Positions 42,132-50,044 of a stretch of DNA of 64,000 bases are shown piece after piece. The translations under genes and the position numbers were made by a program. Origin of the DNA: an uncultured Paracoccaceae bacterium (GTDB lineage: Bacteria > Pseudomonadota > Alphaproteobacteria > Rhodobacterales > Rhodobacteraceae); the NCBI GenBank assembly GCA_947500005.1, contig CANMQJ010000001.1:1-64000 (forward strand), read 5' to 3'. The notes under the pieces are model-generated. The model was given only the letters and a program-made list of their open reading frames with translations. It was not told the DNA's origin and did not search any database. Numbering within the stretch: position 1 is the stretch's first letter; the number at the start of each line of letters is the position of its first letter.

Positions 42132-42566
42132 TCAAGGCCTTACATAGGCAAACCCCTGTTCCTGCAACTCGACCAGGCGGACGATGCCGGAGGGGACGAC
42201 GGTTGCCTCGTCCATCAGCTCGATCTCGTGCCCGGCCTTGGCGCTCATACCCTGGAGCGTGTTGCCGCAGGCGGCGAAGGAAAGCCCCTCGATCTCCATG
42301 CTCATCGCCACGATCCGGCTGGCCACAGGGCTGGTATCGGGGCGGAACATATGCAGGCCGGGGCCATAGGCCACCAGCTCGATCACGACGCTATCCCCTT
42401 GGGAATCATAGTAATTCTTGAGGTTCTGGACATTGTTCAGGGCCATGTTCATGACCTGCGGATCGTTCTGGTCGACATGGATGGCGACGTGGTGGCTTTG
42501 GCCTTCGGCAAGCGCCGTCGTGGCGGCGGACACCGCCAGAAAGGCGGCGGTCAGGATGGGTTTCAT
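42132..42566 (-). CDS. Periplasmic DsrE/F-like protein
   Basis: A 144-residue protein with a signal peptide (KPILTAAFLAVSAATTALAE) and a DsrE-like core: HVAIHVDQNDPQVMNMALNN, IELVAYGPGLHMFRPDTS, LSFAACGNTLQGM. The Cys in AACGNT sits where DsrE-type sulfur-carrier proteins often have theirs. Cytoplasmic DsrE proteins carry sulfur in relays; exported ones are little studied. It is placed after znuB (convergent) and may have nothing to do with zinc. A GGAGG ribosome-binding site supports the start. Confidence 0.75.
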   Translation of the reverse strand: MKPILTAAFLAVSAATTALAEGQSHHVAIHVDQNDPQVMNMALNNVQNLKNYYDSQGDSVVIELVAYGPGLHMFRPDTSPVASRIVAMSMEIEGLSFAACGNTLQGMSAKAGHEIELMDEATVVPSGIVRLVELQEQGFAYVRP

Positions 42567-42676
42567 GCGTGGTATCCTCCCTTTGGATAAAGGGAGGCTA
42601 AGGCATTTCCCGGGCTTCGTATAGAGGCGCGCGCATGTGTGAATGTGAGGGGCAGCGTACGCCGCATAGGGAAGAA

Positions 42677-42724
42677 ATTGACCGTTTTGTACGCAGGTTT
42701 CGGGGGTGATTGACCGTTTTGTAC
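42677..42724 (+). promoter_or_regulatory. Tandem operator-like repeats upstream of the antitoxin gene
   Basis: ATTGACCGTTTTGTAC occurs twice, at 42677-42692 and 42709-42724, exactly 32 bases apart (about three helical turns). The second copy extends into the palindrome TTGTACAA, which contains TGTACA, the core of known YefM operators. They lie 16-63 bases before a Phd/YefM-like gene, so they are probably autoregulatory sites. Each also contains TTGACC, resembling a -35 element. Confidence 0.65.
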
Positions 42725-42739
42725 AAGGGGGTACCGCAG

Positions 42740-43141
42740 ATGCGATGCTCGGTTTCCGAGGCCCGGACCATGCTGGGCCAACTCGTCACCCGCGCCCAGG
42801 ACCCGCGCGAGGTGATCGTCCTGACCCGCCATGGAGAGCCGCTGGCCGCCATCGTCTCGATCGCCGAGGCGGAGCGGATCTGGGACCTGTCGGATGATGG
42901 CGCGGTGGGGTGGCGGCACCCGCTGAGCGGGCTGCGCGGATGGTGGCGCAGGCGGTCGCCGGTGCCGGGGATGGAGCCGGGGCCGAACGGCAGCTATGTG
43001 ACCGCGCGGGAGGCGGCGATCCAGGTCCGCAAGATCCAGATGACCCGCGCCGAGGAACGCCGGATCCTGCAGGCGGGCGGGCTGGAGCCGGTGGAAGGCG
43101 GAGAGCTTGCGGCGAAGCGGCGGCGGTGGTGGCTGTGGTGA
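42740..43141 (+). CDS. Phd/YefM-type antitoxin-like protein with C-terminal extension
   Basis: A 133-residue protein. Residues 1-55 form a Phd/YefM DNA-binding antitoxin fold (MRCSVSEARTMLGQLVTRAQ, VIVLTRHGEPLAAIVSIAEA). Instead of the usual short toxin-binding tail there is a Trp/Arg/Pro-rich linker, then a second helical block (REAAIQVRKIQMTRAEERRI) ending KRRRWWLW. No RelE/YoeB/Doc-type toxin gene is adjacent. The start at 42740 has AAGGGGG upstream; the TTG start in the track lies inside an operator repeat. It may be a solitary regulator rather than half of a toxin-antitoxin pair. Confidence 0.75.
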   Translation: MRCSVSEARTMLGQLVTRAQDPREVIVLTRHGEPLAAIVSIAEAERIWDLSDDGAVGWRHPLSGLRGWWRRRSPVPGMEPGPNGSYVTAREAAIQVRKIQMTRAEERRILQAGGLEPVEGGELAAKRRRWWLW

Positions 43142-43148
43142 GGGGGGC

Positions 43149-43196
43149 GGTGGGTTGGAAACCCACCGTGGCGCGCGGGGGGCGGGGTGCCGCCCC
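43149..43196. repeat. Double-hairpin intergenic repeat
   Basis: GGTGGGTT-GGA-AACCCACC (43149-43167) is followed by GGGGCGG-GGTG-CCGCCCC (43179-43196): two perfect hairpins, GC-rich, between the antitoxin-like gene and an AT-rich ORF pair. From memory, similar GGTGGGTT...AACCCACC elements recur in Rhodobacterales intergenic regions; copy number here cannot be checked. It could also terminate the antitoxin transcript. Confidence 0.6.
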
Positions 43197-43209
43197 TACG
43201 CATTTAAAT

Positions 43210-43803
43210 TTAATTTGGTCCGGGCGGCGTCCCCCCACTACCAGATTTCCCGCCGATTCTATTTGCTACGTTGACTAAAGCAGAAATCAACGCACCACCC
43301 TTATACTCAAACTCTTGACCAGATAGACTTTTCATATGCTCTCTTAGCAACTGCATCTTCAAGGCCGTTTCTTTTTCAAATATTTCCTCTTCGGTAAGTT
43401 CAGTTCCGTGGGCAGAAGCGGCCGAAACATCTTTGGCTATGATGCTGAGCTTCGAAAATTCGAGCCGCTGCCTGTTTATTCGCACAATTTCTGATATCAA
43501 TCGGCCAATTATATAACCACAAGTTTCGACAAGAGCCGCAGCTACCACCACAAACGGAAGCCGGGTTAGAAAAACTGTCCAAACGTTGACATCAGCATCA
43601 CGCCTCCATAGCTGAGTCAAATCAATCGCATTAGAGAATAATGCCGATAAAACGACAAACAAAATTACAACAAAAGGCATCGAAATACCAATATACCAGT
43701 AAATACTGCGATTTCCCTCCTTGACAAACCCCATTATTTCGCTTGGGAAAAGCCTAACCTCTCTGGTGAGTTCCTCTAGTTCGGTGCGCGCTTGTCGCTT
43801 CAC
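43210..43803 (-). CDS. Coiled-coil/membrane protein of unknown function (AT-rich; possible C-terminal half of a split gene)
   Basis: A 197-residue protein starting at GTG 43803. A short amphipathic helix (RTELEELTREVRLFPSEIMG) leads to two transmembrane helices, at about 35-57 (YWYIGISMPFVVILFVVLSA) and 75-97 (VFLTRLPFVVVAAALVETCG). A cytoplasmic-type helical domain follows. It overlaps the upstream ORF by 50 bases in the +1 frame, and its N-terminal helix continues that ORF's coiled coil. Removing one G from the GGGG run just before its start would join them into a protein of about 420 residues. Base composition is far lower in G+C than neighbours. No family recognised. Confidence 0.6.
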   Translation of the reverse strand: MKRQARTELEELTREVRLFPSEIMGFVKEGNRSIYWYIGISMPFVVILFVVLSALFSNAIDLTQLWRRDADVNVWTVFLTRLPFVVVAAALVETCGYIIGRLISEIVRINRQRLEFSKLSIIAKDVSAASAHGTELTEEEIFEKETALKMQLLREHMKSLSGQEFEYKGGALISALVNVANRIGGKSGSGGTPPGPN

Positions 43804-44470
43804 CCCTCACGGATCTCAGCTCGTTTTGCCTGTTTTCTATTTCTTGATCTACGTCTTTGATCTTTTCCCTTGAGGCCGAAAGCTCCGCTCTTGCTTTCAG
43901 TAGCATTTCTTCGATTTCGGCGCGCTGCGCTTGTAGCTTCCCGACCTCGGACTGAATTGATTTTTCTTCTTCCTTCAACTCGGAGAAAGAGGCTTCACTT
44001 TCTGCCATTTTCCTTTCACGCTCCGACACCTTAGCCTCACGAGCGTCAAGTTGAATAATTTCACTTTCAAAATCCCGCAGCTCTTCAAGAGTAAGCCCCA
44101 CAACGCGAACAGAAATAATCTTAGTCTCGCTCAGGAACTTGCTTGGAGGACGAAACCGAAAACCTTTCGCCACTCTCCCGACCCCTGCAAAAGAATTTCC
44201 ATCGGTCACTCTCACCAGGTCCCGATGCCGCGAACCATCCAAACAAAACAACTCGACCTCAATTTCATTGAAGTTAGAGTACCCGCTTGTCTTGATCAAA
44301 ATATCCTGAATAAAAACAGGAACTTCAAAATTGAATTCATACCATCGGTGCTGGCCTGTCACATGCGCCAGATCATTAGCACTGTTAATTAGCTTTGTGG
44401 TCTTATTTCCTCGTTTTGAAAATAGGCTCACGTCCAGAGGATGAGGTGTTGGCAGAGCGTTCTCAGACAT
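43754..44470 (-). CDS. Beta-sandwich/coiled-coil protein of unknown function (AT-rich; possible N-terminal half of a split gene)
   Basis: A 238-residue protein. Residues 15-130 look like a galactose-binding/discoidin-type beta-sandwich (RWYEFNFEVPVFIQDILIKT, EVELFCLDGSRHRDLVRVTD, GFRFRPPSKFLSETKIISVR). Residues 135-222 are a long coiled coil (EIIQLDAREAKVSERERKMA, KLQAQRAEIEEMLLKARAEL). The last 16 residues after SVRGE are low-complexity and may be out-of-frame read-through. The ATG at 44470 is chosen over the TTG in the track. It overlaps the next ORF by 50 bases and may be one gene with it. Codon use is AT-rich, suggesting transfer. Function unknown. Confidence 0.6.
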   Translation of the reverse strand: MSENALPTPHPLDVSLFSKRGNKTTKLINSANDLAHVTGQHRWYEFNFEVPVFIQDILIKTSGYSNFNEIEVELFCLDGSRHRDLVRVTDGNSFAGVGRVAKGFRFRPPSKFLSETKIISVRVVGLTLEELRDFESEIIQLDAREAKVSERERKMAESEASFSELKEEEKSIQSEVGKLQAQRAEIEEMLLKARAELSASREKIKDVDQEIENRQNELRSVRGEATSAHRTRGTHQRG

Positions 44471-44599
44471 AAAAGTCGCACCTATGCTAAACAGTGCGCA
44501 CAACTCTACCTAAATATGGCCATTAAGCAATCGGTTACTCGTTCATCTAACAGCCGGGGCTGAAAGCACGGCGAGGACGGAAGATCAAACCTCCATCTA

Positions 44600-46402
44600 T
44601 CAACTATCCATCTTCAACGCCGAGATGAACGCCTCCTGCGGGATCTCGACCTTCCCGAACTGGCGCATCTTCTTCTTGCCGGCCTTCTGCTTTTCGAGCA
44701 GTTTGCGTTTCCGCGTGGCGTCGCCGCCATAGCATTTGGCGGTCACGTCCTTGCGCAGCGCCGAGAGGGTTTCGCGGGCGATGACCTTGCCTCCGATCGC
44801 GGCCTGGATCGGGATCTTGAACATGTGGCGGGGGATGAGGTCCTTGAGTTTCTCGCACATGGCGCGGCCGCGCATCTCGGCCCGGTCGCGGTGGACCATC
44901 ATCGACAGCGCGTCCACAGGCTCGTCATTGACCAGCACGGACATCTTGACGAGGTTGTCCTGCCGGTAGCCGATCATCTGGTAGTCGAAGCTGGCATAGC
45001 CCTTGGTGACCGATTTGAGCCGGTCGTAGAAGTCGAACACCACCTCGTTGAGCGGCAGGTCGTAGACGACGAGCGGGCGGGAGCCGGCATAGGTCAGCTC
45101 CATCTGGATGCCGCGGCGGTCCTGGCAGAGTTTGAGCACGTCGCCGAGATAGTCGTCGGGCACGAGGATGGTGGCCTTGATGCGCGGCTCCTCGACATGT
45201 TCGACCTTGGAGAGGTCGGGCATGTCCGCGGGGTTGTGCAGCTCGCGCATCTCGCCGTCCTTCATGAAGACATGGTAGACGACGGAGGGGGCGGTGGTGA
45301 TCAGCTCGATATCGTATTCGCGTTCGATCCGGTCGCGGATGACCTCGAGATGCAAAAGCCCGAGAAAGCCGCAGCGGAAGCCGAAGCCCAGCGCGGCGGA
45401 GCTTTCCATCTCGTAGGAGAAGCTGGCATCGTTGAGGGCCAGTTTCTCGATCGCGTCGCGCAGATCCTCGAACTCGGCCGAGTCGACGGGGAAGAGGCCG
45501 CAGAAGACGACCGGCACGGAGGGTTTGAAGCCCGGCAGCGCCTTGGTGCAGGGTTTCTTGTCATGGGTGATGGTGTCGCCAACCTTGGTGTCGCGGACCT
45601 GCTTGATCGAGGCGGTGATGAAGCCGATCTCGCCCGGGCCGAGCTCGTCCACCACGGTCATGGCGGGGCGGAAGACGCCGATGCGGTCGACGCCGTAGCG
45701 CGCGTCGGTCTGCATCATGCGGATCTGGTCGCCCTTCTTCATCACGCCGTCCATGATGCGCACGAGGACGACGACGCCGAGATAGGGGTCGTACCAGCTG
45801 TCGACCAGCATGGCCTTGAGCGGCGCGCTGCGGTCGCCTTTGGGCGCGGGCAGGCGGTGCACGATCGCCTCGAGCGTTTCGGTGATGCCCTGCCCGGTCT
45901 TGGCCGAGACGCGGATGGCGCCGGAAGCGTCGATGCCGATCACGTCCTCGATCTGTTCGGCCACGCGGTCGCAATCGGAGGCGGGCAGGTCGATCTTGTT
46001 GAGCACCGGCACGATCTCGTGGTCGGCGTCGATGGCCTGGTAGACATTGGCCAGCGTCTGCGCCTCGACCCCCTGGGTGCTATCGACGACCAGCAGCGAG
46101 CCCTCGACCGCGCGCATGGAGCGGGAGACCTCGTAGGCGAAATCGACATGGCCGGGCGTGTCGATGAGGTTGAGCACGTAGTTCTCGCCGCTCTGCGCGG
46201 TGTAGTCGATGCGCACGGTGTTGGCCTTGATGGTGATGCCGCGCTCGCGCTCGATATCCATCGCGTCGAGCATCTGCTCCTTCATGTCCCGCTCGGCGAC
46301 CGTGTTGGTCATCTGGATAAGCCGGTCGGCAAGCGTGGATTTCCCGTGGTCGATATGGGCCACGATGGAGAAATTGCGGATGTGGGACAGGGCTGTGCTC
46401 AT
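44600..46402 (-). CDS. lepA: Elongation factor 4 (LepA)
   Basis: A 600-residue translational GTPase. The G-domain motifs are [14 protein letters not shown], the DTPGH motif in [17 protein letters not shown], and NKIDLP. Domains II, III and V follow, and the LepA-specific C-terminal domain ends near [22 protein letters not shown]4 binds the ribosome and promotes back-translocation or assembly under stress. The track ORF adds 94 residues of upstream out-of-family sequence; the conserved start is [13 protein letters not shown] at 46402. It is a core gene with accessory ORFs on both sides. Confidence 0.97.
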   Translation of the reverse strand: MSTALSHIRNFSIVAHIDHGKSTLADRLIQMTNTVAERDMKEQMLDAMDIERERGITIKANTVRIDYTAQSGENYVLNLIDTPGHVDFAYEVSRSMRAVEGSLLVVDSTQGVEAQTLANVYQAIDADHEIVPVLNKIDLPASDCDRVAEQIEDVIGIDASGAIRVSAKTGQGITETLEAIVHRLPAPKGDRSAPLKAMLVDSWYDPYLGVVVLVRIMDGVMKKGDQIRMMQTDARYGVDRIGVFRPAMTVVDELGPGEIGFITASIKQVRDTKVGDTITHDKKPCTKALPGFKPSVPVVFCGLFPVDSAEFEDLRDAIEKLALNDASFSYEMESSAALGFGFRCGFLGLLHLEVIRDRIEREYDIELITTAPSVVYHVFMKDGEMRELHNPADMPDLSKVEHVEEPRIKATILVPDDYLGDVLKLCQDRRGIQMELTYAGSRPLVVYDLPLNEVVFDFYDRLKSVTKGYASFDYQMIGYRQDNLVKMSVLVNDEPVDALSMMVHRDRAEMRGRAMCEKLKDLIPRHMFKIPIQAAIGGKVIARETLSALRKDVTAKCYGGDATRKRKLLEKQKAGKKKMRQFGKVEIPQEAFISALKMDS

Positions 46403-46497
46403 GGCTGGCGATATGCGCTGGTTTGGGGGTCTGGTCAAGGTGGGTTGATGGGGCGCGGGGCTGCGGTAGGGTGGTGTGGCGCAAGGGTGAGGGTGTG

Positions 46498-47952
46498 GTG
46501 GAGTTCGGGTCGGAAGGCGAGTTCGAGCAATGGCTGGAAAAGCAGAGCCAAGAAGTCTGCGTGGCCATAGCAACGCGCGCGGCGGTGCGGTTATGGCCTT
46601 TGCTTCTTGGCCATCAGTCTTGGAAAGACACGGAGGAAGCAAAAAAGGCACAGGAGAAGCTCGTACTTTTAATCGGATGGGCAATGGTCATCTCATCGGT
46701 CGCTGTCGCCGTACCGATCGACGAACTCCAAGGGGCAGCCTATATCGCGCGCGCTGCATATAGCGCCCGCGCAGTCCGGATCGCGTCTACTGTTTATGCC
46801 GACCGTGCCATCTATGGCGACAATGCATCGAGCGCTGCCAACTCTGCTGCATATTCTGCGGTTTATGCTGCCCGCGCCAGTTCGGAAACGGACGGAGCAG
46901 CTACATGCGCTGGCTACGCTGCCCACACCACCGGCTACGCCGCTTTTGCTGCCTATGCTGACGCCGAGAATCCGGAAAGGCTTCTGCGCCGAACCCTATG
47001 GAAAGAAAAAGGCCCGCCTGAGGGTCTGCGCCCAGAGGATATCGGCCCGACGCTGCTCGATACCGACCCACGCTTCGAGTTCTTTCGTCGCTGGTATGAG
47101 GGGATCGTGAGGGGCGAGCCGCTGCCGTTGGAGCTGTGCCGCCGCGTCGCCACACAGATCTCCCGCGAGACATGGGAAAGCGGCGCGGACCAGGTGGCCG
47201 AGGCGATTGCGCGGATCGAGGCGGAGTGGCTGGCGGAGCAATTGCCGCAAGCAGAAGAAATCAGGCAAGACCCAAGCGACGGGCGGTACACCGTTTCGCC
47301 GATCGTCTTCGATCCCGATGACATGATCGACCGCCTTTTCAAGCAACTCAGGTTCGCCTTGGACATGGCGTTGCGCGGACACAATCAAAGCGGCTTCAAC
47401 GAGATGTGCGTCGCCTTCAGATACTTGGAGCACACGCTTGAGGAGTGTCGAGACGACCCAAACGCAGTCCACATGCATCTGCGGCTAGCACGTGAGATCA
47501 TCGAAGCGAATCTGAAGTCAGGGGTGTATCGGCAGGAAGACGGGTTGACTGCACTTGTTTTTTCGATGGCGCGGCACGAAGTCCAGTTGCGCGCTGACCA
47601 TCCTGTTGTGCGAGTTGCACATGACCGTTTCGTTGCCCAAAAGGTAACGGACCTCGACGATGAGCGGCGACTGAAGATCGCCGAAGAATTCCGGAAGATG
47701 CAAACCCCAACGAAGGAACGGTTGGCGCAGGAGTATGGGCTGGATGCAGACACGTTGGAGAGCGATAGCGGTGCCGAAGCGCAAGCCGATGCCATCAAGC
47801 GATCCGGGGGCCGTAGCGCGAAAATTGCCGCCGATTTGATGGAGCGTTCGGGAGAGGCGGTGAAAGCGGTAGATGGCTCGGCTGCCAACAAGGGCCTTGG
47901 GCGGATAATGCGCCTGCAGAAGCTGATTGACCTGATTTCTCCCCTTCTTTGA
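46498..47952 (+). CDS. Large protein of unknown function with Ala/Tyr-rich helical segment
   Basis: A 484-residue soluble protein with no recognised domain. Residues 70-155 are rich in Ala, Tyr and Arg in a repeated pattern ([49 protein letters not shown]), suggesting packed helical repeats. The centre is helical with [20 protein letters not shown]; the C-terminal third is charged and helical. Similar Ala-rich helical proteins occur among predicted immunity proteins of polymorphic toxins, a resemblance too weak to use as a call. Starts are GTG 46495 or 46498; GAGG five bases upstream favours 46498. It lies just downstream of the lepA start, divergent. Confidence 0.6.
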   Translation: MEFGSEGEFEQWLEKQSQEVCVAIATRAAVRLWPLLLGHQSWKDTEEAKKAQEKLVLLIGWAMVISSVAVAVPIDELQGAAYIARAAYSARAVRIASTVYADRAIYGDNASSAANSAAYSAVYAARASSETDGAATCAGYAAHTTGYAAFAAYADAENPERLLRRTLWKEKGPPEGLRPEDIGPTLLDTDPRFEFFRRWYEGIVRGEPLPLELCRRVATQISRETWESGADQVAEAIARIEAEWLAEQLPQAEEIRQDPSDGRYTVSPIVFDPDDMIDRLFKQLRFALDMALRGHNQSGFNEMCVAFRYLEHTLEECRDDPNAVHMHLRLAREIIEANLKSGVYRQEDGLTALVFSMARHEVQLRADHPVVRVAHDRFVAQKVTDLDDERRLKIAEEFRKMQTPTKERLAQEYGLDADTLESDSGAEAQADAIKRSGGRSAKIAADLMERSGEAVKAVDGSAANKGLGRIMRLQKLIDLISPLL

Positions 47953-48193
47953 ACTGCACCGACAGGCGAATGACCCACGTCAGGCAACCCGTCCGCAATT
48001 CAGCCACAATCGGAGTGTAGGATGCGGGCATCGCAGAGCCCGCGGAGGCGGCCGGGGCGTCGGATCGGCAGAGTCCTGCCGGTGCGGGCACGGGCGTCGG
48101 TGCGAGTTGATCGGGCGGGCCCGCTGCGACATAGTACCGAGGCAGTGAAGGCCGGGGCGCCAAAGACCCCGCTTGATGAGAACGAGGCAAGAC

Positions 48194-48517
48194 ATGACAC
48201 GATTTCTGACGATGCCCCTTGCCGCGGGGATCTGCGCGGCGATGCTGGCGGGCGGTGTCCCGGCAACCGCGGAGGCGGGCAAGATCGCGCGGGCCTGCAT
48301 GGGTTCGGATCGCCCGGCGGCGACGCGGGCGCGCTGCGCCTGCATCCAGAAGGTTGCCGATGACGCGCTGAGCCGCTCGGAGCAGCGCAAGGTCGCCAAG
48401 TGGTTCGCCGATCCGCACCAGGCGCAGGAGGTTCGCATGTCGAGCCGGGCGAGCGACGAGGCGCTGTGGGAGCGCTACAAGGCGTTCGGGCAGCTGGCAC
48501 AGGCGGTCTGCCGGTAA
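48194..48517 (+). CDS. Small secreted Cys-containing protein, unknown function
   Basis: A 107-residue protein with a signal peptide (TMPLAAGICAAMLAGGVPATAEA). A mature domain has four cysteines (RACMGSDRPAATRARCACIQ and a C-terminal AVCR), which probably form disulfides. The motif SDRPAA-TRARCxCIQ-x-VAD with SxxEQRKVAKWFADPHxAQEVR matches a Rhodobacterales family that I recall being labelled arginine transporter in databases; nothing here supports transport (no membrane helices). The ATG at 48194 has GAGG upstream; the track start is seven codons earlier. Confidence 0.75.
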   Translation: MTRFLTMPLAAGICAAMLAGGVPATAEAGKIARACMGSDRPAATRARCACIQKVADDALSRSEQRKVAKWFADPHQAQEVRMSSRASDEALWERYKAFGQLAQAVCR

Positions 48518-48610
48518 ACAGTCCGGGCCAGGCAACAGGAGCGCGCGGGCCGCGCGCGCTCGATTCGCGCCCGTTCCGGGCGCAGGGCGAGGCTCTGCCT
48601 CGCGCTCTGG

Positions 48611-48634
48611 GATATTTTCCGCAAGAGGAAGGGG
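48611..48634. repeat. Intergenic motif, GATATTTTCCGCAAGAGGAAGG type
   Basis: GATATTTTCCGCAAGAGGAAGGGG lies between two genes. A similar sequence, GAATATTTTGGAAGAGATGAAG, occurs at 54005-54026, and a degenerate one on the minus strand near 3487-3508. From memory such ATATTTT...AGA-GAAG motifs recur between genes in Rhodobacterales. Function unknown. Confidence 0.45.
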
Positions 48635-48664
48635 CGGGCCGCGTGCCGGGCCCCCGGCGTCCCG

Positions 48665-49966
48665 TCAGCCCGTCCGGGTGAGTTTCAGGGGCGCGCCGAT
48701 GCGCTCGAGGCGGATATCGGCGGTGCGGGCGTGCCCCTCCATCCCTTCGGCGCGGGAAATGGCGGCGGTGGCGCGGGCGAGGTCGGGCAGCGCCTGGTCG
48801 GTGACGCGCTGCCATGTCACGGTTTTTAGGAACTTGTGTACCGAGAGCCCGCCCGTGTAGCGCGCGGCGCCGCTGGTGGGCAGCACGTGGTTGGGCCCGC
48901 TGGCCTTGTCGCCGAAGGCCACGGTGGTCTCGGCCCCGAGAAAGAGCGAGCCATAGGCAGTGAGGCGGGATTTCCACCAGTCGAGATCGGCGGCCTGGAC
49001 ATGGAGATGTTCGGGGGCGTAGCGGTCGGCGGTTTCGGCCATCTCCTCGCGGGTCGGGCAGAGCAGGACCTCGCCCAGCGCGTCCCAGGAGGATTGCGCG
49101 CTGGCGCGGTTGGGCTCGGGCAGTTGCGCGATGCAGGTCGGGATGGCGTCGAGCACCGCCTCGGCCAGCGGTTGACTGTCGGTGGCGAGCCACACGGGGG
49201 AGTTCCAGCCATGCTCGGCCTGGCCAACGAGATCCCAGGCGACGGTCAGCGGATCGGCGGTGGCGTCGGCGAGGATCATCGAATCGGTGGGGCCGGCGAA
49301 CATGTCGATGCCCACCGGGCCGAAGAGCTGGCGCTTGGCCTCGGCCACGAACTGGTTGCCGGGGCCCACGAGGATGTCGGCGGGCGGTGCGCCGAAGAGG
49401 CCGAAGGCCATCGCGGCCACGCCCTGCACCCCGCCCAGCGCGAGCACGCGCGTGGCACCCGCCAGCGACATGGCGTAGAGGATCGCGGGGTGGATGCCGC
49501 GGCCCGGCGCGGCGGGCGAGCAGGCGGTGATGTCGGGCACGCCGGCGGCGCGGGCGGTGGTGATGGTCATCAGCGCCGAGGCGATATGGGCATAGCGCCC
49601 GCCCGGCACATAGGCGCCGGCGGCGGCGAGCGGGATCTGTTTCTGGCCGGCGAAGAGGCCGGGGCGCAGTTCGGTCTCGAAATCGGTGGCGGAGGCGCGC
49701 TGCGCCTCGGCGAAGCGGCGGATATTGTCATGGGCGTAGCGGATATGCGCCTTGAGATCCTCGGGCACCTGCTGTGCGGCGGCCTCGATCGTGGCTTGCG
49801 GCACCTCGATCTCGCCCTCCCAGCCGTCGAGCCGGGCGGCGTAGTCGCGCGCGGCCTCCTCGCGGGTTTCGCGGAGGCGTGCGAGCATGATCTGGACGGT
49901 GTCGGCGGCGTCGCCCTGGGGCTGGGGCGGCAGGCCGGGGGCTGTCTTGAGATGGGTGACGGGCAT
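48665..49966 (-). CDS. Histidinol dehydrogenase-family enzyme (HisD/HpsN-like)
   Basis: A 433-residue NAD(P)-dependent dehydrogenase with the HisD fold: GAYVPGGRYAHIASALMT, VGPGNQFVAEAKRQLFGPVG, AGPTDSMILADATADP, the Gln-His pair in QAEHGWNSPVW, and YAPEHLHV with SGPNHVLPTSGAARYTGGLS. Rhodobacterales carry HisD paralogues such as sulfopropanediol dehydrogenase HpsN, which share the TSGAARYTGGLSVHKFLKTV region. The divergent LysR regulator and absence of his genes favour a catabolic alcohol dehydrogenase over histidine biosynthesis. The substrate is not determinable. A candidate LysR operator lies between the two genes. Confidence 0.88.
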   Translation of the reverse strand: MPVTHLKTAPGLPPQPQGDAADTVQIMLARLRETREEAARDYAARLDGWEGEIEVPQATIEAAAQQVPEDLKAHIRYAHDNIRRFAEAQRASATDFETELRPGLFAGQKQIPLAAAGAYVPGGRYAHIASALMTITTARAAGVPDITACSPAAPGRGIHPAILYAMSLAGATRVLALGGVQGVAAMAFGLFGAPPADILVGPGNQFVAEAKRQLFGPVGIDMFAGPTDSMILADATADPLTVAWDLVGQAEHGWNSPVWLATDSQPLAEAVLDAIPTCIAQLPEPNRASAQSSWDALGEVLLCPTREEMAETADRYAPEHLHVQAADLDWWKSRLTAYGSLFLGAETTVAFGDKASGPNHVLPTSGAARYTGGLSVHKFLKTVTWQRVTDQALPDLARATAAISRAEGMEGHARTADIRLERIGAPLKLTRTG

Positions 49967-50004
49967 TTGCGGAACCTCTTGAAAGCTTGACCGGAGGGGT
50001 GCGG

Positions 50005-50025
50005 AGTTTCAGAAAAGGCGAAACT
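50005..50025. promoter_or_regulatory. LysR operator candidate between the hisD-like gene and lysR
   Basis: AGTTTC-N9-GAAACT is a perfect inverted repeat (AGTTTCAGAAAAGGCGAAACT) in the 78-base divergent gap, a typical position and size for a LysR-type regulator box. A GGTGCGGAGTTTC stretch that includes the left arm recurs at 51092-51104 in front of the sirtuin gene. Confidence 0.5.
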
Positions 50026-50044
50026 GCCGGAGGGGGGCGTGTCG

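Noticed and set aside
42710-42740. Upstream TTG start for the antitoxin-like gene
   Set aside because: The start lies within an operator-like repeat and lacks a ribosome-binding site; the ATG at 42740 has AAGGGGG upstream.
44825-46570. Plus-strand ORF of 581 codons opposite lepA
   Set aside because: Asp/Val/His-rich antisense shadow; lepA on the minus strand has all GTPase motifs.
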